Below are positions 54,073 through 63,775 of a DNA stretch of 64,000 nt, in pieces. Source of the stretch: Bacillus sp. PK3_68 (GTDB lineage Bacteria; Bacillota; Bacilli; Bacillales; Domibacillaceae); NCBI RefSeq assembly GCF_003600835.1, contig NZ_NQYC01000001.1, positions 682,001 to 746,000 of the forward strand, given 5' to 3'. Position 1 is the stretch's first letter. Each line of letters begins with the position of its first letter. A program made the position numbers and the translations under genes. Below the pieces are notes generated by a model. It searched no databases. It was not told the origin of the DNA and worked only from the letters and a program-made list of their open reading frames with translations.

Positions 54073-54500
54073 GAGAGGCAACATTATCAGATACGAAAGA
54101 AGCTGCTCAACTTGCTTTGTTGCTCTGGCCTGGACATACTTTGGAGGAACTTATACACGAAATGTCACAGCTTCTTGGCCAGCCAGATGCGACTATAATT
54201 TTGGCTTATGATAGCAATGAAGCCATTGGGTTTGCCCAATGCCAATTGCGCTATGATTATGTTGAAGGGACAACTTCAAGCCCTGTGGGATATTTAGAGG
54301 GACTCTATGTAAAAGAAGCTTTTCGTAAGCAAGGGGTTGCAAGAAGCCTAATTCATACGTGCGAAAATTGGGCTAGAGAACGGGGCTGCCAGGAGTTTGC
54401 TAGTGACTGTGAATTAGGAAACAAAGAAAGTTTAGCGATGCATCTTAAATTAGGATTTAGCGAAGCCAATCGTATCATTTGTTTTACAAAGAGGTTATAG
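54066..54500 (+). CDS. GNAT acetyltransferase, aminoglycoside 6'-N-acetyltransferase-like
   Basis: The 144-residue protein is a GNAT enzyme with the acetyl-CoA motif RKQGVARSLI (about 87-96). An extended match to AAC(6')-I enzymes is seen in RYDYVEGTTSSPVGYLEGLYV and in FASDCELGNKESLAMHLKLGF; the length is also right. It would transfer acetyl from acetyl-CoA to the 6'-amino group of aminoglycosides. Start: ATG 54066 with GGGGAGG upstream. It lies 266 bp after the hydrolase gene, with a terminator between. Confidence 0.82.
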   Translation: MLREATLSDTKEAAQLALLLWPGHTLEELIHEMSQLLGQPDATIILAYDSNEAIGFAQCQLRYDYVEGTTSSPVGYLEGLYVKEAFRKQGVARSLIHTCENWARERGCQEFASDCELGNKESLAMHLKLGFSEANRIICFTKRL

Positions 54501-54527
54501 GTATATAAATGAAAAACTCTTCAAACA

Positions 54528-54583
54528 CAATTAACAGACAGCCCCTTTATATACACTTTGTCCAAAGGGGCTGTCTGTTGCCT
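54528..54583. terminator. Long hairpin between convergent acetyltransferase and YitT genes
   Basis: AACAGACAGCCCCTTT pairs with AAAGGGGCTGTCTGTT (16 bp). T-runs are weak on both sides, so its efficiency as a terminator is uncertain. Confidence 0.65.
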
Positions 54584-54607
54584 GACTATCTATTTGCCAA
54601 CTTTCGC

Positions 54608-55480
54608 CTAATGGATATTATGCTTTCTGAAATTGCCGCCTTTTACCTCTGCTACGTCATATACGGTCACAAAAGCCTCTTCGTCAATTTCATTAATAAT
54701 TTCCTTAATTTTACTTTCTTCTAACCGGTTAATAACACACGTAATTTCTTTGAACTTTTCATGGGAATAACCGCCATACACTTCATTATACGTGGCACTT
54801 CTTCCTAAGCGGTCTCGTATCGTTTTTACCATTAATTCAGGTTGAGTTGTAATAATTTTAAAGGTTTTTGATCCGCTTAAGCCTTCTTCAACGATATGAA
54901 TCACCTTAGAAGCGATAAAATAAGCAATGGCGGAAAGAATGGCCCCTTGTAGACCAAATACGGTAGAGACAAAAATGAATACAAATAGGTTTAAAAAAAG
55001 AATAAAATCACTCGTCCCAAACGGCAATTTTCGAGAGAGCAGAACGGCTAGCATATCAATACCGTCCAACGCCCCGCCATTACGCAAGGCTAACCCCATT
55101 CCAAAGCCGAGAATAATTCCGCCGACAACAGTAACGAGCAAAGTATCCCCTTCAATAATAGCTGGCATATGATGCATAAGACTGGTGCCAACAGCTAGTG
55201 AAGCGATGCCGATAATGGAATAAATCGCGAAGCTTTTACCAATTTGTTTATAACCTAGCCAAACAAAAGGAATATTAATAACAACAATGAGGACTCCTAA
55301 AGGTAATCCAAATAGTTGTGAACCAACGATACTAATGCCGGTTACTCCTCCATCGGATACATTATTTGGGATTAATACGGTTTCAAGTCCATATGCTGCG
55401 ATAAATCCTCCTATAATGATTATCAATCCTCGTAAAATTAATTTTAATTGATTAGGACTATGCTTTTTAACTGTACTCAT
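54608..55480 (-). CDS. YitT-family membrane protein
   Basis: The 290-residue protein has five transmembrane helices in the N-terminal two-thirds (YitT/DUF161) and a soluble DUF2179 domain at the C-terminus (about 205-280, KTFKIITTQPELMVKTIRDRLGR...). NGGALDGIDMLAVLLSRKL is the characteristic loop. Function is unknown, possibly transport. Start: ATG 55480 with GAGG six nt upstream; a longer in-frame start at 55576 lacks a site. Confidence 0.88.
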   Translation of the reverse strand: MSTVKKHSPNQLKLILRGLIIIIGGFIAAYGLETVLIPNNVSDGGVTGISIVGSQLFGLPLGVLIVVINIPFVWLGYKQIGKSFAIYSIIGIASLAVGTSLMHHMPAIIEGDTLLVTVVGGIILGFGMGLALRNGGALDGIDMLAVLLSRKLPFGTSDFILFLNLFVFIFVSTVFGLQGAILSAIAYFIASKVIHIVEEGLSGSKTFKIITTQPELMVKTIRDRLGRSATYNEVYGGYSHEKFKEITCVINRLEESKIKEIINEIDEEAFVTVYDVAEVKGGNFRKHNIH

Positions 55481-55682
55481 CTGATTCCTCACTTCCAATA
55501 TTTTTTCCTTTTTAAATTTACCATAAAACGCTTCTTTGATTACTCCGCTTTGTTTATATCCTAAGAAAAACTGCACAAATTACAGGACCATGCTTTCTGC
55601 CACTCCCTCTCACATCGGCTATCCATCTACTTGCTAACACCATGTAAAAAATGTGTAAAAATATTTTTTAGTAACCCCGCAC

Positions 55683-55727
55683 AAAAAAGACCATTCTAAA
55701 ATAATTACTTTAAGAATGGTCTTTTTC
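55683..55727. terminator. Bidirectional terminator-like hairpin
   Basis: AAAAAGACCATTCTAAA pairs with TTAAGAATGGTCTTTTT, with A- and T-runs flanking both sides. Confidence 0.8.
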
Positions 55728-55901
55728 ATATATTATTGAATCTTTTCTTTAAAACAATCCCGTAAGCTTCTTTTTTCGAATCGCGAATTTCTTTCCTAAT
55801 TACAAAAGATCGCCCTTCGCCTTTTATTGTTATTTGGCAAACAGAAAGGATAGAATTCACGTTGATATTGGATATGAAAAGAAATTTTCACCACATAAAC
55901 T

Positions 55902-58190
55902 TCACTCTGCTAGCAAATCAAGCGAATCTTTAGGACGTTTTTCAATATCTGCTTTGTTTGTGCTAGATTGGTATGTGCTATTAATCAGGCTGCCGAAGCC
56001 TTGTTCACGAAGAAGTTGAACGATAAAGGCCGGTATCGGCACCTTATTGTTAACCATATACTTCGTTTTTGAGCGAATCATTTCGTCAAATATTATACTG
56101 CGCGGGATGCCTGTTTCGGCAAATATATTTTGGCTTAACAGCAGATCTGCTAGGGTCAAATGAGGGTAGTCATCGCCTCCAAATGCCTTTGCTGGGCTTA
56201 CTCGGTACCAAAGATCACCATTAGAGCGGATCCACTTTGGATGAAGTGCTTCAATACCTGCTTTAATTTCACGGGCTGTTTTCAAGTAAGCAGGATGATT
56301 CGTTTGCTTATATGTTTCGAGCAAGAAACGCATCTCACCGAGTGCGTGATTGAGTGACGCATGTGTTTTGGCATGATTATTTCCGATCCCATAATAATCA
56401 GCGATTAAATAGCTAGAAGCTGTGATTGGGATAATGTTTCCGAGGCTTTTTTGTTTCACCAAATAATCAGCATAACGAATGTTGGTGCCTTGAAGCTCTC
56501 GAATAGATAACGATTCGGAAGTGTTTTTCAAGAACAAAGCGGCGTTTTCATTCAATCTAGTGTCAACATAGGGAGCTGTTAGACCGTATGTTTTTTTAAG
56601 CAACGAACTTGTATATTCCGTCGGAAAGATCGGATTCTTTCCTGCTGTGATCGCCCCGCTAGAGAATACATCCAAATCGGCCACTGCATTAATGACAAGA
56701 TCATAAAAGTAGCGTTCCTTATTGCCAGTATAGGCTGTTAAATACACTCCCCCTTGAAGGCGGGTGATGTTACGGCCGTACCCCATCTTATAACCAGGCT
56801 CAATTGACCATGGCAGTTTCGTGTAAGCTCCGTCCGCCGTAAGCCAGTTGTTGATAGTTGTATATTGGCTGATCGTCCGTTTAAACCAATCGTTTCTGTT
56901 CTTATCATTGGCAAATAAACGCTTATCCGATAACAGTATCCAGTTTTCCGAAATCGCTTTAGAGCGGACAGATAAGTTTACATGCGTCGTAACGAGGTTG
57001 CGCGCTTTATCCGTGTACATTTGATAGCTTTCCCGCTCCTCAATCAGCTCGCGAAGAACAGATTTATCCCCGGTCGGGTAATTATGCTGGCGATGAAGGG
57101 AAATATAGTTTTTGCCGATCATCATTTCATTGACCACCGTATTGCCTTTTTTCGCTGATAAAATGCCGGTCGGATGTGACGTTTTATCAACACCGAATGT
57201 ATCATCATGCTTTTGATCTACCTGGCCGAACGTATTATATTTAGCCAATGAATAATTATCCGACTGCTGAAACGGCACAATGACAGATGCTGAGTATGTA
57301 TTGCTTCCATTATGGATAAATTTTGTAAAGGCGAATACATCGCCGTTATCCAACTTTCTCAATGTCACTCTCAAGGAGCCAAGCGGCTTAGAGGCATTTC
57401 CCATATGATAGTAATAATGATAATCAGTTGAGCGAATATGTGCATCTATCGTACGTTTGTCGTATGTAAGAGGTACACCGCGCGTATTCATTCTTACTTT
57501 AATATATTGGTAGCCATTGACTGGGACGACAACCTCTGAAGAATCGACCGGCTTAGGAATCGTAATCGGATCTTTGCTTCCAGAGAATAAATCAAGCTTT
57601 TCCATCAATCGATACACAAACACGGCTGATTCACCGCGTGTAGCAATTTTCTTCGGTAAAAAATAATTATCTGCTGTTCCTTTAATGAGTCCGTAATGAG
57701 TCATGCGCTGTACAGATTCATAGGCGTACCGGGTAATATCTGCTGCATCCTTATACGTGAGTGCAGCTTTTGTTGGGTACTCTCCTTTTAGCTGCATGGC
57801 CCGATCAAGCATAACAGCTACATCCGAACGTGTGACCGGATCATTGGCGAGCGCATAGCCCTCGGCATTTCCTAAAAGAAGCCCCGCTTTTTTCGCGGCA
57901 CTGATATCTTTATATAAACTGCTGCCGGGGCCTACATCCTTAAATCCGGAGTCACCAGATGGCAAATCCAGAGCTCTTACTAGAAACGCCACAAATTGTC
58001 CCCTTGTGACTGACGAATCGAGTCGCAATGTTCCATCATGATAGCCTTCCATGACCCCAGCATCCATAAGCGCCTGCACTTGCTCCATTAAGCTAGGACT
58101 GCTAGCAGCCCTTGCTGTGGAAGTGGACGACTGAATGAAGAGCATGAAAAATAAAACTATTACGGCTAGACCTGTCATCAATCTTTTTAT
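55902..58190 (-). CDS. SLH-domain surface protein with glucuronyl C5-epimerase-like C-terminus
   Basis: About 762 residues: signal peptide (about 1-30), three SLH repeats (about 33-75, 95-135 and 155-200), a beta-rich middle, and a C-terminal helical domain (about 480-740). The motifs NNHAKTHASLNHALGEMRFL and HPKWIRSNGDLWYRVSP resemble the alpha-toroid domain of D-glucuronyl C5-epimerases, so a surface polysaccharide may be its substrate or ligand. The start is odd: AGGAGGGG is correctly spaced from an ATA codon (58188-58190), which would give the ideal signal start (M)KRLMTGLAVIVLFF. The first canonical codons, TTG 58181 and ATG 58178, are too far from the site. Confidence 0.75.
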   Translation of the reverse strand: MKRLMTGLAVIVLFFMLFIQSSTSTARAASSPSLMEQVQALMDAGVMEGYHDGTLRLDSSVTRGQFVAFLVRALDLPSGDSGFKDVGPGSSLYKDISAAKKAGLLLGNAEGYALANDPVTRSDVAVMLDRAMQLKGEYPTKAALTYKDAADITRYAYESVQRMTHYGLIKGTADNYFLPKKIATRGESAVFVYRLMEKLDLFSGSKDPITIPKPVDSSEVVVPVNGYQYIKVRMNTRGVPLTYDKRTIDAHIRSTDYHYYYHMGNASKPLGSLRVTLRKLDNGDVFAFTKFIHNGSNTYSASVIVPFQQSDNYSLAKYNTFGQVDQKHDDTFGVDKTSHPTGILSAKKGNTVVNEMMIGKNYISLHRQHNYPTGDKSVLRELIEERESYQMYTDKARNLVTTHVNLSVRSKAISENWILLSDKRLFANDKNRNDWFKRTISQYTTINNWLTADGAYTKLPWSIEPGYKMGYGRNITRLQGGVYLTAYTGNKERYFYDLVINAVADLDVFSSGAITAGKNPIFPTEYTSSLLKKTYGLTAPYVDTRLNENAALFLKNTSESLSIRELQGTNIRYADYLVKQKSLGNIIPITASSYLIADYYGIGNNHAKTHASLNHALGEMRFLLETYKQTNHPAYLKTAREIKAGIEALHPKWIRSNGDLWYRVSPAKAFGGDDYPHLTLADLLLSQNIFAETGIPRSIIFDEMIRSKTKYMVNNKVPIPAFIVQLLREQGFGSLINSTYQSSTNKADIEKRPKDSLDLLAE

Positions 58191-58209
58191 AGTGATCCCC
58201 TCCTCCGGC

Positions 58210-58624
58210 TTATTTTAACATAAAATATTAATTACAAAATATTACTAATTCACTATCTACCATCTTGACATGACGCCGAAAGCACGAGCGGGATAAAGAA
58301 GGTTAGCTTGCAGAAAGTCGTTTAATTACGATATACCGCCTTATCTTTTCGGAATGACGCTTTATTGACTTACACAGTTTATATCTTTTTGATCGTTTAG
58401 AAGCGAACCTAACGAACCATTTTCTCTTACCAAAAAAGAACAAATCCCTTTTTACTCCAAAGATATCTTTCTTGTATTTAAAAAAGTACACCCCAAAATA
58501 AAGTCGTTCCCCTCCTCAGACTTCTTCTTTCAATCTTCTATTTCATTGTGTTCTCAGAAAGATTGATTGGCTATTTTCTCCTGCTATTTGATAAGAGGGA
58601 CCATCGAAAGAACAAGCGAAATCA
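58210..58624. other. Intergenic stretch, no convincing gene
   Basis: A Lys/Arg/Phe-rich minus-strand frame (58303-58491) starts at a GTG without a ribosome site, and I do not accept it. No other structure was seen before the promoter at 58625. Confidence 0.4.
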
Positions 58625-58653
58625 TTGACAAAAAATTTTATTTATGCTATAAT
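58625..58653 (+). promoter_or_regulatory. Consensus sigma-A promoter of the methyltransferase gene
   Basis: TTGACA (58625-58630), a 17-nt spacer and TATAAT (58648-58653): a perfect match to the housekeeping consensus. Confidence 0.85.
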
Positions 58654-58675
58654 TTACAATTAAAATTCGATCGTC

Positions 58676-58713
58676 TATAATAAGATTCCCCTGGCCAGGG
58701 GAATCTTATTATA
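58676..58713. promoter_or_regulatory. Perfect 38-bp palindrome in the 5' leader of the methyltransferase gene
   Basis: Nineteen consecutive pairs: TATAATAAGATTCCCCTGG mirrored by CCAGGGGAATCTTATTATA, then TTTTATAAGGGAG. It lies between a consensus promoter and the ribosome site. As RNA it is a long hairpin with a T-rich tail (attenuator or terminator); as DNA it is a possible operator. Confidence 0.8.
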
Positions 58714-58735
58714 TTTTATAAGGGAGAGAAATTGT

Positions 58736-59650
58736 ATGAATCAAAACCAGGTAAGTTTAACAGCCTTAATATCAGCCTTTGGCCGTGCCTATCATAGTAA
58801 ATATGACTCACCTAAAGTTTTTGACGACTTTATCGCCGAAGAGTTCATTTCTAAAAAAGAATTTGCGGAAATTAGAGAGCATATGGTTCAAGGCGTTTAC
58901 TTTTTCAACAAAGAGATCGCCCAGAGGCTTAACAACGATCCAGATGAAATTATAAAATGGATTACCCAAGTCCAGCTTTCTCCTACTCCCTTAGCACGAG
59001 CAGCATTTTGCGAAAAAGTTTTAAACCATGAAATCAAATTAGGTGCCAGACAATATGTGATCCTTGGCGCTGGATTAGATACGTTCTGTTTTCGCCACCC
59101 GGAATTAATTGAAAACCTGGAAATATTTGAAATTGACCATCCATCTATGCAAGCGTTCAAAAAAGAGAGACTGGCGAGTACAGCCCTAGAAATTCCCAAT
59201 CATCTTCACTTCGTTCCAATGGATTTTACGAAACAGTTTTCTAACGAGGAATTAGTCAAACAAGGGTTTAAAGATCAAAAAACCTTTTTTAGTTTGTTAG
59301 GAGTCTCCTATTATTTAAGCAAAAATGAAATAAAAAAATTATTTAAACACCTATTTGCAAATATCCCGTCAGGCAGCTCGATCGTATTTGATTATGCAGA
59401 CGAAAAACTGTTTAAGGAAAAAGGATTATCGAATAGAGTAGCGAACATGGTGGAAATGGCCGCTGCCAGCGGAGAACCTATGAAATCATGCTTCTCTTAC
59501 GCTGAAATTGAGAGGTTATTAGAAGAGGTAGGGTTGCTTATTTATGAGCACTTATCACCAGCTCAAATAAATGAACAATTTTTCAGTCACCGAACGGATT
59601 ATTTAACTTCATTTGAAACGATTCATTATATTCACGCTGTAAAAAAATAA
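58736..59650 (+). CDS. Class I SAM methyltransferase, leucine carboxyl methyltransferase (LCM) family
   Basis: The 304-residue protein has the LCM-type S-adenosylmethionine motif QYVILGAGLDTFCFR (near residue 105), the acidic strand-2 loop FEIDHPSMQAFK, and FFSLLGVSYYL. LCM-family methyltransferases in bacteria act on small molecules or polyketide-type acids; the substrate here is unknown. ATG 58736 has AAGGGAG upstream. Strong promoter and long leader hairpin suggest conditional expression. A hairpin follows at 59667. Confidence 0.85.
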   Translation: MNQNQVSLTALISAFGRAYHSKYDSPKVFDDFIAEEFISKKEFAEIREHMVQGVYFFNKEIAQRLNNDPDEIIKWITQVQLSPTPLARAAFCEKVLNHEIKLGARQYVILGAGLDTFCFRHPELIENLEIFEIDHPSMQAFKKERLASTALEIPNHLHFVPMDFTKQFSNEELVKQGFKDQKTFFSLLGVSYYLSKNEIKKLFKHLFANIPSGSSIVFDYADEKLFKEKGLSNRVANMVEMAAASGEPMKSCFSYAEIERLLEEVGLLIYEHLSPAQINEQFFSHRTDYLTSFETIHYIHAVKK

Positions 59651-59666
59651 GAAGAGATACATGCTG

Positions 59667-59710
59667 CCGCTCAATAGCTAAGATGATTGAGCGGTTCTAT
59701 GTTTATTTTT
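59667..59710 (+). terminator. Terminator after methyltransferase gene
   Basis: CCGCTCAAT (59667-59675) pairs with ATTGAGCGG (59686-59694), then a T-rich tail. Confidence 0.7.
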
Positions 59711-59754
59711 CTGCTTCAAAATTATCACCTGTTTGCAGACAATTGAAAGAGAAG

Positions 59755-59780
59755 TAAAAAAACATCCGTTCATTCGGATG
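59755..59780 (-). terminator. Terminator of the GGDEF gene
   Basis: On the minus strand CATCCG-AATGAA-CGGATG is followed by T7. Confidence 0.75.
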
Positions 59781-59815
59781 TATCCCTTTATAAAAAACAG
59801 GACATGTACTCTGCT

Positions 59816-61320
59816 CTATATAGAAATTTTACTTTGTTTAGATTTAGATTTTTCTTTATACATGTCTGTATCAGCAAGGTTAATCGCTTCTTCCAAAGAA
59901 ATATCCGTCCCTGATTCATAATAGCAAAAACCATGGCTGACTGAGACGCTGTACGGCTTATTGTGTGATTCGTTCATTTCACCAAAAGCAACAAGGATGT
60001 CATCCCATACTTTATGGACCGCAGACATTTGCTTATTAAAAAGACGATAATAAACTCATCCCCGCCATACCGAAAGAAAACATCTTCTTTTTCTATATGC
60101 TTTGTTATTTCCTGACAAACCGACTTAATCAATTCATCTCCTTCTGAATGACCGTATTTATCGTTCACCTCTTTTAGATTGTTTATATCAATAAAGCACA
60201 AAATAAATTCTTTATGTTGTTTTTGGGCATTCTGTAAAATTTCCGTGCCGCTCCTCCTGTTTATTACGCCGGTAAGAATATCTACCGAGGCATGCCTTCT
60301 CAGTTCAGCTTCTACTTTTTTAAAATTCGTTATATCAGTTACTCCAGCTAAAATATGCTTCTCATTTTCATGTTCAATCAATTCATAGTTTACAGAAAGC
60401 CATTTAGTCACGCCAGGAGATATATTTTGCTCGACAATATGATTTTTGATGCTGCCGTATTTACTAAGTTGTTTAACAATGAAGAATCTCTCTTCTAAAT
60501 TGTTATAAATCAGATTTCCTTCAAATGGCTCTATCTGTCCAAATGAATGCTGATAAAAATCGATGGCTCTTTGATTAATCAACACAATCTTGCCATCACT
60601 GATTGTAGTAAGAAGCAGCGGATACGGATTGACTTCAAATAACTTCCGAAAGCTTGCTTCGTTTTCTTTTATTTTTAATTTATGAATAAACTGGCTTCTT
60701 CGATTTGCATAAAACGTCAGAACAATAAAAAAGGCTATAATTGCTGCAATGGTTGTATTGATTTGTTTGGCTATAAGAGTGTATTTATCTTCATTCACCA
60801 TATAAAGGCCTATAAGAAAAGCCGCATGGTTAAACAAAAAAATGAAAAATGCATGTTTAGGCTTTATAGGAAGTATGACAGCTACACTAATCAGAATAAT
60901 CGCATAAGCATCAACATTTCCAGTGAATCTTTGACTATTAATAGAAGCCATTGCTCCCATGAAAACATAAAATATAACGTACGTATTAATAAGGAAAGCG
61001 GGCCACATAGATGTGAAAATGAATCCTTTATTTTTTATCTTGCGGTAAAAATAAAGATACAAAATCGATAAGAGAAAACCAGCAGAATGGAGCGCGATCA
61101 GCGTGTATCTAAAACTAGGATCTTTTAAATCATTAACCAAAATAACATCCACATATAAATAATAAGCGTATAAAATCAGCAAAATAATGGATGCTATTTT
61201 CAATCTATGCAATAAAAAAATATGATTCGTTTTAACAAAGCTCTTATCGTCCATATAATCCTTATGTCGGTATAGTTTTGCTATTCTTTCCATGACTGTC
61301 ATTACTTTAGAATTAGCCAT
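59816..61320 (-). pseudogene. Membrane-bound PAS-GGDEF diguanylate cyclase, frameshifted near C-terminus
   Basis: The N-terminal half has six or seven transmembrane helices (about 30-210). A PAS domain (about 220-330, FRKLFEVNPYPLLLTTISDG) and a GGDEF domain (from about 340, LTGVINRRSG..., FRYGGDEFIIVF) follow. After FIIVF the frame is lost, and the remaining GGDEF part (NKQMSAVHKVWDDILVAFGE... EAINLADTDMYKEK) is in the next frame to 59816. One more T in the T5 run (A5 at 60038-60042 on the plus strand) repairs it to about 501 residues. The intact enzyme would make cyclic di-GMP in response to a membrane or PAS signal. The truncated form keeps the GGDEF motif but not the fold. Confidence 0.85.
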
Positions 61321-61942
61321 ACAAAAAAAGTCCTGCCTTTTTATTCATTTTTTCTCATTTTAGCATGTCGTTTCTAAAAATAATACCGTTTTCATCACGG
61401 GCAGACTCGATCTTTTTGATAAGCTTGCGGTTGGAAAAATGCTGGTACTCGCATCTTTTGGCACACATCACAATTGTGAATAAACAGCCTCTCTCCAGCG
61501 GTCCGTTCAAAGCACTTTGGATGGGATTATCAAAACCTCATTAAGGTAACCGTAGATCAAACTTTTTGTATTAATACATAACTGAACAAGTGAAGGGATA
61601 AAGAAAGAAAATAACGAATAGAACAAAGCGAGGAAAATCCCTTTCATCTCCTGATTAAACTCGATACGATGCAAGAAGAATGACATACAAAAAACAATTT
61701 AAATTGAAAATAAGTCCCTTCTAAAAGAAGGGAAAAGAGGGGAAAAACCCTCTTTCCATCGTCTCATTCCACCTAAAGAAATTAGTATCCTAGACTTCTT
61801 CCCCTCCCTCTTTATCAACAACCTTTGACGAATCCGGAAGTACAGAAGGCCTCCCCATCTAAAAATGACTTTAGTTTTTATCGCCTGTTACGGCCCCTCC
61901 CACCTCTTCGGCTCTCAAGTAGCTATTACATTCACCCATTAA
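61321..61942. other. Intergenic region with terminator-like hairpins
   Basis: TCCCTTCT-AAA-AGAAGGGA (61715-61733) and an AAGAGGGG/CCCTCTT stem (61735-61754) lie downstream of leuA and could end its transcript. No gene is seen. Confidence 0.4.
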
Positions 61943-63505
61943 TCATTTCACTGGAAGTAAATGATCGATAACGATGCTATTGATGGCATTAATGTAGGCT
62001 TCGGCACTTGCTTTTAGGATATCGGTATCTGATGCTTTGGCGATATATTTTTCTCCTCTGAACTCCACTTGAATTTTCACTTTTCCTAATGCTTCTTTGC
62101 CTCTTGAAATGCTCTTTATATCATATTGAATTAGCTTAATATCTAAATCACATATATTGCTGATTGCAGAATATAGTGCATCAATTGGGCCGGAACCTAC
62201 GGCACTGCCTTTTATTGTTTGATTCGCTTTCTTCAACTCTACACTGGCGGATGGGAAATTGGTATTACTGATGACCTGCAGATCCATTAGCTCATAGAAA
62301 TTGTCGCTATATGGATGGATTTCCTGACTGTTATATTTTTTATAACAGTTTTCAATAATCACATATAAGTCATGATTATACACCTCTTTTTTAACATCAG
62401 CTAACTCAAGGAAAGCGGCAAAGATTTCTTCAAATTTCACATCGGTAAACTGATGGATGCCCAATTTTTCAATTGCCGTTTTCACAGCATGCCGACCAGA
62501 ACGAGCGGTTAATACAAGCTCCATGTCATCTAACCCCACTGCAACCGGATTGATGATTTCGTAAGTATCTCTTGACTTGATTAAACCATCCTGATGGATG
62601 CCTGAAGAATGAGCAAAAGCATTCTCTCCTGTAATCGCTTTATTTACTTGTACATCGAGCCCCATAAATCCACTTACCATTCTTGAAGTATTCATTATCT
62701 CTTTTGTATTAATGTTCGTGTGGACTCGATAAACTTCCGCACGTGTGTTTATCGCCATTATCACCTCTTCCAATGCTGCATTTCCTGCACGCTCTCCAAT
62801 TCCATTGATCGTACATTCCACTTTATCCGCCCCATTTTTGATTGCCGCTAACGTATTGGCAGTAGCCATTCCAAGATCATTATGGCAATGGACACTTAAA
62901 AGTGTTCGGTCATTTAAATTTTTCAAGCGATCATTTAATTTGTATATTAATTCACCAAACTCTTCCGGCTCTGCAAAGCCAACCGTGTCAGGCACATTAA
63001 TCATTGTGGCTCCTGCTTTTACAACAGCTTCTATCGTTGCCCACAAATATTCAAAATCTGAGCGTGACGCGTCTTCTGTAGAGTACTGGACATTCGGAAG
63101 AAGTGTTTTGGCGTATTTGACAGCATCCACCCCCATGTCCAAAATTTGACTTTTCGACTTGCCAAACTTCTTATCTAAGTGAACATCTGATGTGCCTAAC
63201 ACGATATGGATAAGCGGGCTTTCCGCATATTTCACACTATTATATACCGCATCAATATCAGACTGTACGGCTCTTGCTAATGCTGTAATCATTACCTCAT
63301 CTGTGTTTCCTACCTTCATGGCAATTTCTTTCACGGCATTAAAATCGCCAGCCGATGAAGAAGGAAATCCCGCTTCAATGATGTCTACCTGGAGGTTTTT
63401 TAATTGCTTGGCAACTTCCAGTTTTTCGTATAAATTTAATTTTGCGCCCGGAACTTGTTCTCCGTCTCTTAAAGTCGTATCAAATACCCAAATTTTCCTT
63501 GTCAT
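61943..63505 (-). CDS. leuA: 2-isopropylmalate synthase
   Basis: The 520-residue protein begins with the HMGL-like TIM barrel ([15 protein letters not shown], catalytic and metal residues; [16 protein letters not shown] metal His pair; [15 protein letters not shown]) and ends with the LeuA allosteric domain (about 375-515). It condenses acetyl-CoA with 2-ketoisovalerate in the first step of leucine synthesis and is normally inhibited by leucine. AAAGGAG precedes ATG 63505. It is controlled by a T-box leader just upstream with a CTC (Leu) specifier. No other leu genes are in the window. Confidence 0.95.
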   Translation of the reverse strand: MTRKIWVFDTTLRDGEQVPGAKLNLYEKLEVAKQLKNLQVDIIEAGFPSSSAGDFNAVKEIAMKVGNTDEVMITALARAVQSDIDAVYNSVKYAESPLIHIVLGTSDVHLDKKFGKSKSQILDMGVDAVKYAKTLLPNVQYSTEDASRSDFEYLWATIEAVVKAGATMINVPDTVGFAEPEEFGELIYKLNDRLKNLNDRTLLSVHCHNDLGMATANTLAAIKNGADKVECTINGIGERAGNAALEEVIMAINTRAEVYRVHTNINTKEIMNTSRMVSGFMGLDVQVNKAITGENAFAHSSGIHQDGLIKSRDTYEIINPVAVGLDDMELVLTARSGRHAVKTAIEKLGIHQFTDVKFEEIFAAFLELADVKKEVYNHDLYVIIENCYKKYNSQEIHPYSDNFYELMDLQVISNTNFPSASVELKKANQTIKGSAVGSGPIDALYSAISNICDLDIKLIQYDIKSISRGKEALGKVKIQVEFRGEKYIAKASDTDILKASAEAYINAINSIVIDHLLPVK

Positions 63506-63540
63506 GTAAAAAACACTCCTTTAACATCATTAATTTATAA

Positions 63541-63775
63541 AAAAAGCCTCGTCTCTATAAAATATAGAGACGAGGCTTTGCTCGCGGTACCACTCTAATT
63601 GGTTAATCAAACTACATTAACCCTCTCATTTTCGATGGCCATCACCACCTATCTGCATAACGGGAGAAATCCGGCACCCCCTACTTACTTCGTGTGTTCA
63701 GGGAGCAGCTCTTGGATGAGTTCAAAGGCCATAACTGTCGATTTTCACCAACCATCGACTCTCTGAAAAGATTAT
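63541..63775 (-). promoter_or_regulatory. T-box riboswitch, leucine-specific, of leuA
   Basis: Reading on the minus strand: a stem I beginning CAGAGAGTCGATGG, the specifier region TTTGAACTCATCC with codon CTC at 63720-63718, the T-box AGAGTGGTACCGCG (63596-63583), and a strong terminator (AAAGCCTCGTCTCTATA with its inverse, then T7) ending 36 nt before the leuA start. Uncharged tRNA-Leu would pair with both CTC and the T-box, and favour the antiterminator. Confidence 0.93.

Noticed and set aside
58303-58491. Lys/Arg/Phe-rich minus-strand frame
   Set aside because: GTG start without a ribosome site, and composition explained by AT-rich non-coding DNA.
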